Source of the DNA: Solirubrobacterales bacterium | GTDB lineage: Bacteria > Actinomycetota > Thermoleophilia > Solirubrobacterales > 70-9 | Length of the DNA stretch: 64,000 nt | Direction: 5' to 3' | NCBI GenBank assembly: GCA_020438355.1 | Contig: JAGQUT010000005.1 | Location: 62,001-126,000, forward strand | Part shown: one piece after another, positions 45,330 through 53,753 of the stretch | Position numbering within the stretch: position 1 is the stretch's first letter | Layout of the letters: each line of letters opens with the position of its first letter | Notes under the pieces: model-generated | Database searches by the model: none | The model's input: the letters and a program-made list of their open reading frames with translations, nothing else | What the model was told of the DNA's origin: nothing | Program-made: the position numbers and the translations under genes

Positions 45330-45365
45330 CCCTCTTGACTGGGTAAGGGTCGATTTCCCATAAGT

Positions 45366-45377
45366 TGACGTGCGTCA
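45366..45377. promoter_or_regulatory. palindrome in the promoter region of the 45417 gene
   Basis: TGACG-TG-CGTCA is a perfect short palindrome, followed at 45380-45385 by TATTAT, a good -10 box. A regulator bound here would cover the promoter of the secreted-protein gene at 45417. No -35 box is convincing. Confidence 0.4.
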
Positions 45378-45416
45378 GCTATTATTCCTGTTGACCATGC
45401 AGGGAAGGAGAAAAGG

Positions 45417-46163
45417 GTGAAGCGACTTATTGCATTTCTGATTGCCGCGACCGCTGTTATCGCACTGGTTCCGGCCGGGGCCTCAGCCAAGACGGGGACC
45501 CTCGAAGGGCTCTACAACAAGCGCTACTGCGAGATCTTCACGGTGAAAATGCCGAACCCTCCGGGCTTCTCGGTTGACGTCTACAACACGATCGGCCTGA
45601 ACGACTGCCCTGCCGACCAGTGGAATGCTGTCGACTATGACCAGGTTGCCGCCGACACCGGCTCCCTCAAGGCGGTTCCGAACGGACCTCGCCGCTGGCT
45701 CGTCGACGCTATCGCCAACGCCAAGGCAGATGAACCGCTGACCATCGGCGGGCTCGAGATGCGCCAGGTTGCGGTTCTAACCCTCCCGAACCTCAACCCC
45801 GGCTTCTACACCGAGCTTTCGATTGCCCGGACCACCACCTGGGTCTTCAACAAGGGCCGAACGATTCACTACCTCGTCTCGCCCGAAGGCAAGAAGTACG
45901 TGCTTCAGGCGTACACCACCACGGTTGACCCGACCCTGCGCGCCAAAAACCTGGACAAGCTAGCCGAGAACCCGCAGATGGCTCTGCCCGAAGGCTGGTC
46001 GTTCAAGACGATCAAGCTGAAGAAGCAGCTCCGCCTCCGAGCCCCCGGCGTCGCCACGATCATGCGCGACGGTGTCGGCGGCACCTACCAGAAGTTCACC
46101 TGGCCCAAGGACTTCTTCAAGCCCGTCAAGAAGGCGAAGAAGAAGCACACGAAGCGCCGCTAG
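45417..46163 (+). CDS. secreted hypothetical protein
   Basis: The product is 248 residues from GTG 45417 with AAGGAG upstream. A clear signal peptide (KRLIAFLIAATAVIALVPAGASA) leads to a mature domain with two cysteines (RYCEIF, LNDCPADQW) that may form a disulfide. The C-terminus ends in a Lys/Arg-rich tail (KPVKKAKKKHTKRR) that could bind cell-wall polymers. I do not recognise the domain. A strong hairpin follows the gene. Confidence 0.7.
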   Translation: MKRLIAFLIAATAVIALVPAGASAKTGTLEGLYNKRYCEIFTVKMPNPPGFSVDVYNTIGLNDCPADQWNAVDYDQVAADTGSLKAVPNGPRRWLVDAIANAKADEPLTIGGLEMRQVAVLTLPNLNPGFYTELSIARTTTWVFNKGRTIHYLVSPEGKKYVLQAYTTTVDPTLRAKNLDKLAENPQMALPEGWSFKTIKLKKQLRLRAPGVATIMRDGVGGTYQKFTWPKDFFKPVKKAKKKHTKRR

Positions 46164-46206
46164 CCCCTCGCCCCCCCTCAAGGGCGCTTCACCCCTCCCA
46201 AAGACC

Positions 46207-46247
46207 TGCGGGCGGGAACCCTTCCCCCAGAGAGTTCCCGCCCCGCA
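46207..46247. terminator. strong bidirectional hairpin terminator
   Basis: The left arm TGCGGGCGGGAAC (46207-46219) pairs with GTTCCCGCCCCGCA (46234-46247), giving 13 pairs with a single bulged C. It sits between two convergent transcripts and probably ends both. There is no T-run, as is usual in high-GC genomes. Confidence 0.7.
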
Positions 46248-46252
46248 GCAGT

Positions 46253-46576
46253 TCAGCCGGCTGCGGCAGCGGCCTTGACGCCGCGGTCGATCCAGGCCTG
46301 TAGTTCTCTGTCTTCTTCCAGTTGGTCGGTGCGCACCCGAAGCCAGCCTTTCATTGGCTGGCCCTTCATGATCATCGGCTCGACCCCGGCGCCCTCGCAC
46401 AGCCGATCGGACTCCTCCGGGTCGACCCTGACCATCGCCCCACCCTGACCGGAAGCCACAATCGCCATCTTGCCGCCGACCAGGAAGGCGAGACCGCCAA
46501 ACATTTTCTTCTCCACCGGATCCCTGTCATCGAGCAGGGCGCGCATCCGGTCGGCTAGCTCTTCGTTGTATGCCAC
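46253..46576 (-). CDS. TfoX N-terminal-domain protein
   Basis: The product is 107 residues from GTG 46576, whose first base overlaps the stop of the upstream gene. VEKKMFGGLAFLVGGKMA is the TfoX/Sxy N-terminal signature, with VRVDPEESDRL and MKGWLRV following. Stand-alone TfoX N-domain proteins are common in actinobacteria and are not known competence regulators there. It is the last gene of the sulfatase operon. Confidence 0.85.
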   Translation of the reverse strand: MAYNEELADRMRALLDDRDPVEKKMFGGLAFLVGGKMAIVASGQGGAMVRVDPEESDRLCEGAGVEPMIMKGQPMKGWLRVRTDQLEEDRELQAWIDRGVKAAAAAG

Positions 46577-47958
46577 TAACCGACTGTAACGCGCGCCATC
46601 GAGGTCATTGACAGGTAATACAGATCCCGGTCGAATCCGGGCGCGGGAAACAGGAAGGACTGGCTGGGGGAAGGCACCGCGACGCGGCCCTTCTCCTCGC
46701 CGGTGTCGAGGTCGAGCACGACCATGCTGTCGCGACCCATCACCGGATAGCGACGCACGATCGCCCTCCGGCCCAGTGACTGAATGCTGCGGCGGAGCAC
46801 CCGACGGAAACCGCGCTTGCGGGTCAGTTCGATGTCACGGAAGTCCTGGACGACGAGCTCCCGGGTGTCGGGGAAAAGCATCAGGTGACCGGCATGGGCG
46901 AAGTCATCCTTTTGCCAGAGCGGTTCGAGCTCGTCGCCAACCAGCTTCCAGGCCCGGACGACCGCGTTGCCGGCGTCGTAGGCGACGACAACCCCGCGTT
47001 CCGGGTCCCAGGCCGGCGGGTTCGATTCGGTGCCGTATGGCAGGCCGCTGATCTCGACCGAACGAAGCGAATCCTGATCGTCGAGACGACACCACCAGAG
47101 CCGGACCGGGGTCGGGGCCGTGCCCGAATCCCGCATCGTCCAGTCGACGTCATTCTGGCCATTGTCCATCCAGAAGACATGTTCGTCAGAGACAACCGGA
47201 TCCCAGCCGAAGGTCTGGCCGGGGCGGCCGTAATGGGGCCGCCAGTCCTCGTCAATCACAAGCTCGCCGGCATCCCGGTCAAGGGTGAGCCGGAGAACCG
47301 ACTCGGTTCCGACGCAGATCACCGACTTGCCGTCGGAGGCCAGGCGGGCGATCGAACCTTCAGGGATTTCGACCTCCGGCACAACCGACTCGAGAGTCTC
47401 CGGGTCCAGCACCGAGAAGGTCGAGGAGGCTTCGCCGCGCGGGGCGTCACAGTCCTTGGTGACCAGCTCGCCGGTGTCGAGGATCACGAAAGAGTTGTAG
47501 GGCCGGTTGACCGGCAGGCGCCGCTCCGCCTTCAGCTCGAGATCCGGGTTGAAGCGGCGGGCCCAGCAGCCGAAGACCATGTAGATGTCGCCGTTGGCGT
47601 GAGCCGCGATGCCGCCCGGCCAGTAGCGGCCGGCGTGGAAGCGCGGGGTGACGGTCAGCGGCTGGAGGGTCTCCGGATCGAGCTTCTCGACCCACCCTTC
47701 GCAGTCACCCGCCAAAGGGTCGCCCTTCGGCATGTCGTGACGCAGGGCGTAGAGCTCGCCTTCCTCGCGCCGGATCAGCATGTCGACCGCGAAGCTGTCG
47801 CGAAAGACGTCGAGCTTCAGATCCTCGTGGGGCTTGATGTCAAGTCCGGGCTGGCCTTCCGGCTTGCAGAGGCGCCTGGGACCGCCGTCCTCGCCGGACC
47901 AGGGCTTCGGCCAGTACGCGCCGGCCTCGACAACACCACTCAGCGGGTTTTCGCTCAA
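46576..47958 (-). CDS. β-propeller-like hypothetical protein of the sulfatase operon
   Basis: The product is about 460 residues from TTG 47958, which overlaps the DUF1330 stop as TTGA; a longer frame upstream is open but lies inside the DUF1330 gene. The sequence repeats short β-blade patterns (GGIAAHANGDIYMVFG, FVILDTGELVTKD, IARLASDGKSVICVG, LMLFPDTRELVVQD, MVVLDLDTGEEKGRV). No signal peptide is seen. It probably forms a six- or seven-blade propeller. Function is unknown, perhaps a binding or lyase-like role linked to the sulfatase substrate. Confidence 0.65.
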   Translation of the reverse strand: MSENPLSGVVEAGAYWPKPWSGEDGGPRRLCKPEGQPGLDIKPHEDLKLDVFRDSFAVDMLIRREEGELYALRHDMPKGDPLAGDCEGWVEKLDPETLQPLTVTPRFHAGRYWPGGIAAHANGDIYMVFGCWARRFNPDLELKAERRLPVNRPYNSFVILDTGELVTKDCDAPRGEASSTFSVLDPETLESVVPEVEIPEGSIARLASDGKSVICVGTESVLRLTLDRDAGELVIDEDWRPHYGRPGQTFGWDPVVSDEHVFWMDNGQNDVDWTMRDSGTAPTPVRLWWCRLDDQDSLRSVEISGLPYGTESNPPAWDPERGVVVAYDAGNAVVRAWKLVGDELEPLWQKDDFAHAGHLMLFPDTRELVVQDFRDIELTRKRGFRRVLRRSIQSLGRRAIVRRYPVMGRDSMVVLDLDTGEEKGRVAVPSPSQSFLFPAPGFDRDLYYLSMTSMARVTVG

Positions 47959-48353
47959 GCCGCTCCGCCGAAAGCGAGATCGGAAAGGATCAGGCGGGCT
48001 TCCTCCACCCCGGCCGCACGATGCTCGTGCTCCTTCTGATAGCCAGGGTTGGTGATCATGCCGATGAACGCCTTGCGGGACGGGTACCGGACCAGCAGGA
48101 CCATGTCCCACTCCGGCTCGTCAGGACCGATCACGCTCTCGACGCTGTTGGTCGCGATCAACGCCTCACCTCCGGCTTCGGCCAGGTATGGCGCGATGTT
48201 CTTGCCGTAGGTCGCGTAAGCCTCGGCGCCGGTCATGCCTTCATCGATTCCGATCGCCTGGTCGCGAAAGCGAACCAGGTTCACCATCACGATCGGCGAG
48301 TCGTCATCCGACTCGACGAGGGCCTTGAACTGCTCCGGCGTGGGGTCGATCAA
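47955..48353 (-). CDS. DUF1330-family protein
   Basis: The product is about 132 residues. TTG 48353 overlaps the sulfatase stop (TTGA) and follows AAGGAAAGG at 7 bases, so it is preferred to GTG 48374. PIVMVNLVRFRD, AYATYGKNIAPYLAEAGGEAL and WDMVLLVRYPSRKAFIGMITNPGY are typical of DUF1330, a small ferredoxin-like α/β fold of unknown function related to ABM-type domains. It is translated between the sulfatase and the propeller protein. Confidence 0.8.
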   Translation of the reverse strand: MIDPTPEQFKALVESDDDSPIVMVNLVRFRDQAIGIDEGMTGAEAYATYGKNIAPYLAEAGGEALIATNSVESVIGPDEPEWDMVLLVRYPSRKAFIGMITNPGYQKEHEHRAAGVEEARLILSDLAFGGAA

Positions 48354-50029
48354 CGGCAGGCCTTTCCTTTGCACTTGCTGAGCCTCGCGGCTTCCTTTTC
48401 GAGCTTGGCTACCACTCCCGCCATTGCCGGATTTCCGGCGATGTTCTCCAGCTCGTTCGGATCCTTCTTCAGGTCGTAGAGCTCGACTTCGTCGAAGGAC
48501 CAGTGGATGTACTTGTAGCGGTCGGTCTTGACCCCGTAGAAGGGCAGGTCGAAGGCAGTCAGCGGGGTGGTGAACTTGAAGATCGGCTTCAGCGCCTCGA
48601 GCGGAACGTCGCGGTAAGGCAGCTTCGCCTTCTTGCGGGCGGCGCCGAGCAGCGAGATGCCATCCATCAGGCGGCCGGGCTTGGTCCTGGCAGCGCCGAG
48701 GATGGTCGGAGTCAGGTCAACATCCATCGTGTGGGCGTTCAGCTTCTGGCCGGCCTTGATTCCGGGGCCCCGCATCAGCAGCGGCACCCGGACAGCGTTC
48801 TCGAAGGGCAGGAACTTGGAGGCGGCCAGGCGATGCTCGCCCTGGAGGTAGCCGTTGTCCGAGGTGAAGATCACGACCGTGTTCCTGAGTTCCTTCGCGT
48901 TCTTGAGGGACTTCATGATCTTGCCGATCTGGTCGTCGATCGACTTGACCGCGCCGAGGCGGCCACGGTAGTTGTCCTCGATCTTCTGGACCTGGGTGTC
49001 GGTCAGCTTCGGCAGCGAACGGACGTTAGCGGCCTTGTCGGAGACATCCTCCTCGTTGAAGGCGGGCGGCTTCGGAAGCTCGACGTTGTCGAAGGTGTCC
49101 TCGTAACGCTTCGGCGGCCGCGGGTCGGGGCCGGGTGCGCCGGGGCGGAGACCCTGGACGTGGTTCGTGTCCTCGGCATGCGGGCCGGGAGGCGCGTAGT
49201 AGAGGAAGAACGGCTTGCGGGAGCGGACCGAGTTCTTGACGAAGTTGTTCGCCATCTTTCCGTTGACGTCCATCGTGTAATCCTGCGGACGCTGCCAGCC
49301 GAAGTAGTCCCAGGGGGTGAACGCCTGCTGGAAGGCAGCGAGCAGATCACCGAAAGACTCGGGCGAGTTGGTCGAGGTGATGGTGCCGAGGTCCAGCTGC
49401 GCCTGCGCGTACTCAGGATCGCCGTAGAAACGGACCTTCCCGTTGATGTTCATCGCGTAGTTGTAGTAGTCGTAGGTCGACTGGTCGAGCAGGCCCATCC
49501 AGCTGTCCCAGCCGGGCGGGACCTCGGTGTTGTCGAGGGTCGCGTACTCGTTCAGGTACTTGCCGACGAAGCCGGTGCGGTAGCCGGACTTGCGCAGCCA
49601 GGGGGCCAGGGTGTTGCGGCCGTTCAGTTTGCCCGGCAGGCTGGTCAGCTGGTAGTGGCCCCCACCGTTGCTCTTGAAGTTCGCGACTACCTTGTTGTTA
49701 TGAGAGAGCTGACCGGTGAGGAGGGCGGCACGGGCAGGTCCACAAAGCGGGTAGGGCGTGTGGTAGTTGGTGAAGGTGGTGCCGCCCTTACCGAGGAAGG
49801 CACGCACGTTCGGCATGTACTGGATGTCCGAACGGACCACGTCATCGCCCTGGATCAGGACAATGTTCGGCTTGTTTCCGAAGTTCGAAAGCTGCTTGCG
49901 GGGAGCCGACCAGGCCCTCTCGTGGAGCCCGCTGACCATCATGATCAGTCCGAAGAAAGCGAGCGCGAGCGCGCCACCAGCGATAAGCCGGCCGGTCAGT
50001 CCTTCGAAAATACGACGGTCCATCTTCAT
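48350..50029 (-). CDS. sulfatase, membrane-anchored or secreted
   Basis: The product is about 559 residues from ATG 50029 (ATG 50023 is also possible). An N-terminal hydrophobic helix (LIAGGALALAFFGLIMMVSGL) acts as signal or anchor. NIVLIQGDDVVRSD holds the metal-binding Asp pair and PLCGPARAALLTG the CxPxR motif whose Cys becomes formylglycine. Later FTSDNGYLQGEHR has the usual metal Asp-Asn. It hydrolyses sulfate esters outside the membrane; the substrate is unknown. It is the first gene of a four-gene operon with overlapping stops and starts, behind a strong palindromic promoter. Confidence 0.88.
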   Translation of the reverse strand: MKMDRRIFEGLTGRLIAGGALALAFFGLIMMVSGLHERAWSAPRKQLSNFGNKPNIVLIQGDDVVRSDIQYMPNVRAFLGKGGTTFTNYHTPYPLCGPARAALLTGQLSHNNKVVANFKSNGGGHYQLTSLPGKLNGRNTLAPWLRKSGYRTGFVGKYLNEYATLDNTEVPPGWDSWMGLLDQSTYDYYNYAMNINGKVRFYGDPEYAQAQLDLGTITSTNSPESFGDLLAAFQQAFTPWDYFGWQRPQDYTMDVNGKMANNFVKNSVRSRKPFFLYYAPPGPHAEDTNHVQGLRPGAPGPDPRPPKRYEDTFDNVELPKPPAFNEEDVSDKAANVRSLPKLTDTQVQKIEDNYRGRLGAVKSIDDQIGKIMKSLKNAKELRNTVVIFTSDNGYLQGEHRLAASKFLPFENAVRVPLLMRGPGIKAGQKLNAHTMDVDLTPTILGAARTKPGRLMDGISLLGAARKKAKLPYRDVPLEALKPIFKFTTPLTAFDLPFYGVKTDRYKYIHWSFDEVELYDLKKDPNELENIAGNPAMAGVVAKLEKEAARLSKCKGKACR

Positions 50030-50063
50030 CCTCTCCACTCCCTGTGTGGCCTCTCCACGCGGG

Positions 50064-50097
50064 AGAATAGCCAAAACTTGATCCGTGTCAAGTTTTG
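50064..50097 (-). promoter_or_regulatory. promoter with 26-bp palindromic operator for the sulfatase operon
   Basis: On the minus strand TTGACA (50091-50086), 16 bases, then TATTCT (50069-50064) form a strong promoter, unusual in this window. CAAAACTTGA (50072-50081), six bases, and TCAAGTTTTG (50088-50097) form a perfect 10-bp inverted repeat that buries the -35 box. A TetR- or MarR-like repressor is the likely ligand; none is adjacent. Confidence 0.7.
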
Positions 50098-50145
50098 TAA
50101 CCCGCTTCAGGCCTCAAGGTAGCGGTTCAGGAGACCGAAATCAGG

Positions 50146-51747
50146 TCAGGTTGAGGCGGCCGGCTCGGCCTGCGCTTCACCCAGCACCCGGTCAGGCAGG
50201 TTGCGGGCCGACCAGAACGACGGAATCGTCAGCAGAGCCGCAATCAGCAAGGCCAGTTTCAACGACTGGAGCTGGGCGTCCTCATAGCCGGAAACGATCG
50301 CGTCGGTCTCGGTCTGGCTCAGACCCGCATCTGTCGCCGACTTTCGCACCTGATCGGAAGCGACGAAGGTGCCTCCCGAGCTGAGCCTCTCCTGGACAGC
50401 GTTCTTGGTCTCAGCCGAAATCGCCGGGTCACTGACCACGTTGGTCTGAAAGGCGCTGAGCAGGCCGGTGATCACGATCGCACCGAGCACCGCAGTGCCG
50501 AGCGAGGAGCCGAGCTGCATCGCCGTGTTCTGGAGGCCACCGGCTTCGCTGCGGTCATCGTCTCCCACCGCCGACTGGGCCACGTTGCCGAGCTGCGAGA
50601 CGATCAGGCCCATGCCGATCCCGAGCACTCCCATCGCAACGAGGAAGTCCGTGTTGTCGAGGGAAGGCTCAATCGTTCCGATCAGGAGGAAAGCCGAGAC
50701 GAAGATCACGACCAGACCGAGCCGGACCAGCTTCCTGGGGGCAAACCTCGAAGCAAGCGCCGAGCCGGCCAGTGCCGTGAAGAACAGGCCGGCCGAGGTA
50801 GGCAGCATCCTGACCCCGGTCTCGAGCGCATCGAAGCCGAGCACCACCTGCAGGTAGAGCGGGATCGTGAAGAAAATGCCCATCAGGATCAGGTTCTGCG
50901 CGAGCATCATGGTCAGGCCGCTCCTCAGCGGCACAATCTTCAGCAGGTCGAGATGGACCAGCGGGTCCTCGCCGACCCTCTCCCTCCTGCGCTCCCAGCT
51001 AGCGAACAGACCAAGCAGAACCAGCCCGGCCACGATCACGAACGGGGTCAGGGAGAAGCCGAAGATCTCGACCGGAGAGTTCATCGGCTTGACCCAGCCC
51101 CAGTTGCTGGCCTGAAGGACCCCGAAGACGACCACGGCGAGACCGAGAGCCGAGAGGGCGCTGCCGACCCAGTCGAGAGTCGGGCGCTTGCCGTCCGATG
51201 CCGGTTCGGCCATCCAGCGGGTGCCGAAGAAAATCCCGGCAGCGACGATCACCTCGCCAACGAAGACGTAACGCCAGGAGAAGTCGGTGGTCATCCAGCC
51301 ACCGAGGATCGGACCGACCGCTATGCCGACGCCGGCCATGCCGCCCAGGACACCGTAGGCGACGGCCCTGTCCTTGCCGTCGAAATTGCCGGCGACCAGG
51401 GCAACCATCGAGGGGAGGACGAGCGCGGCGCCGATGCCCTCGAGGACCGACCAGCCGAGAGCAAGCGAGGGCACACTCCAGGAGGCCGCGGTGAGAGCCG
51501 AGCCGGCGGCGTAAATGACCAAGCCGATCTTGAAGGTCCGCTTGCGGCCGAAGATGTCACCAAGCTTGCCGCCGGTCAGCATCAGGCCCGCCATGACCAG
51601 TGCGTAGAAGGCGATGACCGACTGGATCGTGGTGACCGTGGTGTCGAAGTCCTCGACCAGCTGGGAGATCGAGACGTTCATCACCGCCTGGTCGAGCACC
51701 ATCAGGAACTGGGCAGCGGCAAGGGTCCCCAGCAGTCGGACGTTCAT
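50146..51747 (-). CDS. MFS drug exporter, DHA2/EmrB-QacA type, 14 helices
   Basis: The product is about 533 residues from ATG 51747 with CCGGAG upstream (ATG 51765 is also in frame). LMVLDQAVMNVSISQL is the motif D1-type first helix of DHA2 exporters, GGKLGDIFGRKRTFKIG the motif A loop, and GIAVGPILGGWM the antiporter motif C. The residue pattern suggests about 14 membrane spans, with a hydrophilic loop before the last. It probably exports a toxic compound with proton exchange. It is divergent from the glycosyltransferase at 51886. Confidence 0.88.
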   Translation of the reverse strand: MNVRLLGTLAAAQFLMVLDQAVMNVSISQLVEDFDTTVTTIQSVIAFYALVMAGLMLTGGKLGDIFGRKRTFKIGLVIYAAGSALTAASWSVPSLALGWSVLEGIGAALVLPSMVALVAGNFDGKDRAVAYGVLGGMAGVGIAVGPILGGWMTTDFSWRYVFVGEVIVAAGIFFGTRWMAEPASDGKRPTLDWVGSALSALGLAVVVFGVLQASNWGWVKPMNSPVEIFGFSLTPFVIVAGLVLLGLFASWERRRERVGEDPLVHLDLLKIVPLRSGLTMMLAQNLILMGIFFTIPLYLQVVLGFDALETGVRMLPTSAGLFFTALAGSALASRFAPRKLVRLGLVVIFVSAFLLIGTIEPSLDNTDFLVAMGVLGIGMGLIVSQLGNVAQSAVGDDDRSEAGGLQNTAMQLGSSLGTAVLGAIVITGLLSAFQTNVVSDPAISAETKNAVQERLSSGGTFVASDQVRKSATDAGLSQTETDAIVSGYEDAQLQSLKLALLIAALLTIPSFWSARNLPDRVLGEAQAEPAAST

Positions 51748-51885
51748 TCCCACATTCTCCGGCATCCGCCGGAGGAAAAGCCGGCCGGACTAGGCGGCCG
51801 GCATCTCGGTCTCGCCGCGCTGGGCGGCTTCAGCATGCGATGTCGATTCACCGGCTTTTCCGGCCCCCACAGGTAGGCTGCCGGA

Positions 51886-52995
51886 ATGAGGATTCTGTAC
51901 GGGGTGAACGGAGAGGGGATGGGTCACGCGACCCGGTCCGAGCTGGTGATCTCCTCGCTGATCGAGGAACACGAGGTGAAGATCATCGCCTCGGGTGCGG
52001 CCTACAAGTTCCTCAGCCAGATCTTCGACACCTGCCAGGAGGTCTTCGGACCGTCTTTCGCAATGGACCAGGGCGAGATCCAGCGCTGGGCATCGTTCAC
52101 CGGCACCCTTTCCTCGGCCCGGCAGCAGCTTCCCGGCACCGTGCGTGACTGGATGACGATGGTCGACGAGTGGAAGCCCGACGTGGCGGTCAGCGACTTC
52201 GAACCGCTTACCGGTTTCTATGCCCGTCTCTCCCGGACTCCCCTGGTCTGTGTCGACAACATCCACATGATCGACCGCTGCCATCACGACCGCGAGATCA
52301 CCGATGGGGCCGCCCAGGACTTTGAGCTGGCCAAGGCGGTGACCAGGGCCATGGTCCCCAAGGCCGGCGACTACGTGATCCCGACGTTCTTCTACCCCGA
52401 GGTCTGCCGCGGCCGGACGACCCTGGTGCCCTCGATCCTTCGCCGTGAGATTCTTGCCGCGAAGCCGACGCGTGGCGAGCACCTGGTCGTGTACTCGGGC
52501 GGCGGTGAGGACCTGATCAACACCCTCAGGAACGCTCCTTTGCCGGTTCACCTCTACGGGATGCGGGACGGCGACGAGGTGGGAACCACCGACGGGGCCA
52601 TCGAGTACCGGCCCCGGTCGATCGACGGCTTCCTCGAGGACCTGGTCACCTCGCGTGGCGTGATCACCGGCGGCGGCTTCTCGCTTCTGTCCGAGGCCGT
52701 CTACCTCGGCAAGCCGACCCTGGCGATGCCGCTGAAGGGCCAGTTCGAGCAACTGATGAATGCCCGTTACCTCGAGCGGGAGGGCTACGGGACCTGCGCC
52801 CTCTCGATCGATGAAGCAGCCCTTGACCGTTTCCTGGACGGGCTCGACGAGTTCCACGACCGGCTCGGCAACTATTCGCAGGACGGCAACCGGGAGGCGC
52901 TCGAGGTGATCACCCGGACCGTGGAAGCAGCAGCCGAAGATTCCAGGCGCGATCGCGCCCGGGCCCGGCGCGAAGCCAGAAAGGCACCCAGATGA
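51886..52995 (+). CDS. glycosyltransferase, MJ1255/GT28-like
   Basis: The product is 369 residues from ATG 51886. MRILYGVNGEGMGHATRSELVISSL is the glycine-rich N-terminus of the UDP-glycosyltransferase/MurG fold, and VITGGGFSLLSEAVYLGKPTLAMPLKGQFEQLMNARYLE is the nucleotide-sugar donor site. The C-terminus is a charged helix. It overlaps the deacetylase gene by ATGA and starts a three-gene operon that probably builds or modifies a cell-surface glycan or glycolipid. Confidence 0.85.
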   Translation: MRILYGVNGEGMGHATRSELVISSLIEEHEVKIIASGAAYKFLSQIFDTCQEVFGPSFAMDQGEIQRWASFTGTLSSARQQLPGTVRDWMTMVDEWKPDVAVSDFEPLTGFYARLSRTPLVCVDNIHMIDRCHHDREITDGAAQDFELAKAVTRAMVPKAGDYVIPTFFYPEVCRGRTTLVPSILRREILAAKPTRGEHLVVYSGGGEDLINTLRNAPLPVHLYGMRDGDEVGTTDGAIEYRPRSIDGFLEDLVTSRGVITGGGFSLLSEAVYLGKPTLAMPLKGQFEQLMNARYLEREGYGTCALSIDEAALDRFLDGLDEFHDRLGNYSQDGNREALEVITRTVEAAAEDSRRDRARARREARKAPR

Positions 52996-53750
52996 GCAAG
53001 AAGAAAGCCGCAGTCGCCCTCGGAGCCGGAGTCCTTGGCGCCGCCGGGGTCGCCTTCTACGGAGCCCAGATCCCGACCGCCCAGATCTTCGGGCGCACAG
53101 TCTGCCGGGAGCCGGGAGCCGGCAAGAAGCTCTGCCTCACCTATGACGACGGGCCGAACCCGGCCTGGACCCCGGCCCTGCTCGACCTGCTCGACGAACA
53201 TGACGCGAAGGCGACGTTCTTCCTGATCGGCAAGTGGTCGGAGCGCGAGCCGGAACTGATCCGCGAGGTTGTCGCGCGTGGCCATGCGATCGGCAATCAC
53301 ACCTTCACCCACCCGACCATGCCCGCCAAGTCGGACGAGCGGATCCGGGAGGAACTCGATGCGTGCCGGGAGGCGGTCGAGGCCGCGGGAGTGACCTTCT
53401 CGACGATCGCCGGCCGGATGCTCATGCGGCCCCCCTACGGACGCCGGCGGCCTGGAACCCTCAGGGTCCTGAAGGAGAAGGGTTACCTCGGAATCACCTG
53501 GTCGGTCACCGGCTTCGACTGGGAGGAGAAGCTCACCACCGAGAAGATCACCAGGAACTGCCTCAAGGCTGGCGAAGGTGACGTGATCCTGCTTCACGAC
53601 GGCTTCGATCAGCATCCCGCCTACGACCGCTCCCGCTCGGTCGAGACGACCCGGAACCTGCTCGAGCATTACCGCCCGCAGGGATACGACTTCGTAACGG
53701 TGCCCGACCTGGTCGCAGCCGCCGGCACCGACGAGCGTTACGTGGCCTGA
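52992..53750 (+). CDS. polysaccharide deacetylase (NodB homology), membrane-anchored
   Basis: The product is 252 residues from ATG 52992. A short N-terminal hydrophobic helix (AVALGAGVLGAAGVAFYGA) anchors or exports it. LTYDDGPN gives catalytic Asp51 and metal Asp52, GNHTFTHP the two metal His residues, RPPYG the motif 3 Arg, and ILLHDG the C-terminal His. NodB enzymes remove N-acetyl groups from GlcNAc polymers such as chitin or peptidoglycan. Coupled to the glycosyltransferase by a 4-base overlap. Confidence 0.9.
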   Translation: MSKKKAAVALGAGVLGAAGVAFYGAQIPTAQIFGRTVCREPGAGKKLCLTYDDGPNPAWTPALLDLLDEHDAKATFFLIGKWSEREPELIREVVARGHAIGNHTFTHPTMPAKSDERIREELDACREAVEAAGVTFSTIAGRMLMRPPYGRRRPGTLRVLKEKGYLGITWSVTGFDWEEKLTTEKITRNCLKAGEGDVILLHDGFDQHPAYDRSRSVETTRNLLEHYRPQGYDFVTVPDLVAAAGTDERYVA

Positions 53751-53753
53751 ACC

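Noticed and set aside
46885-48039. 384-residue plus-strand ORF
   Set aside because: It is the antisense shadow of the propeller gene, with the Arg/Val/Gly composition typical of such frames.
48503-50122. 539-residue plus-strand ORF
   Set aside because: It is the exact antisense of the sulfatase gene; the minus-strand frame has all sulfatase motifs.
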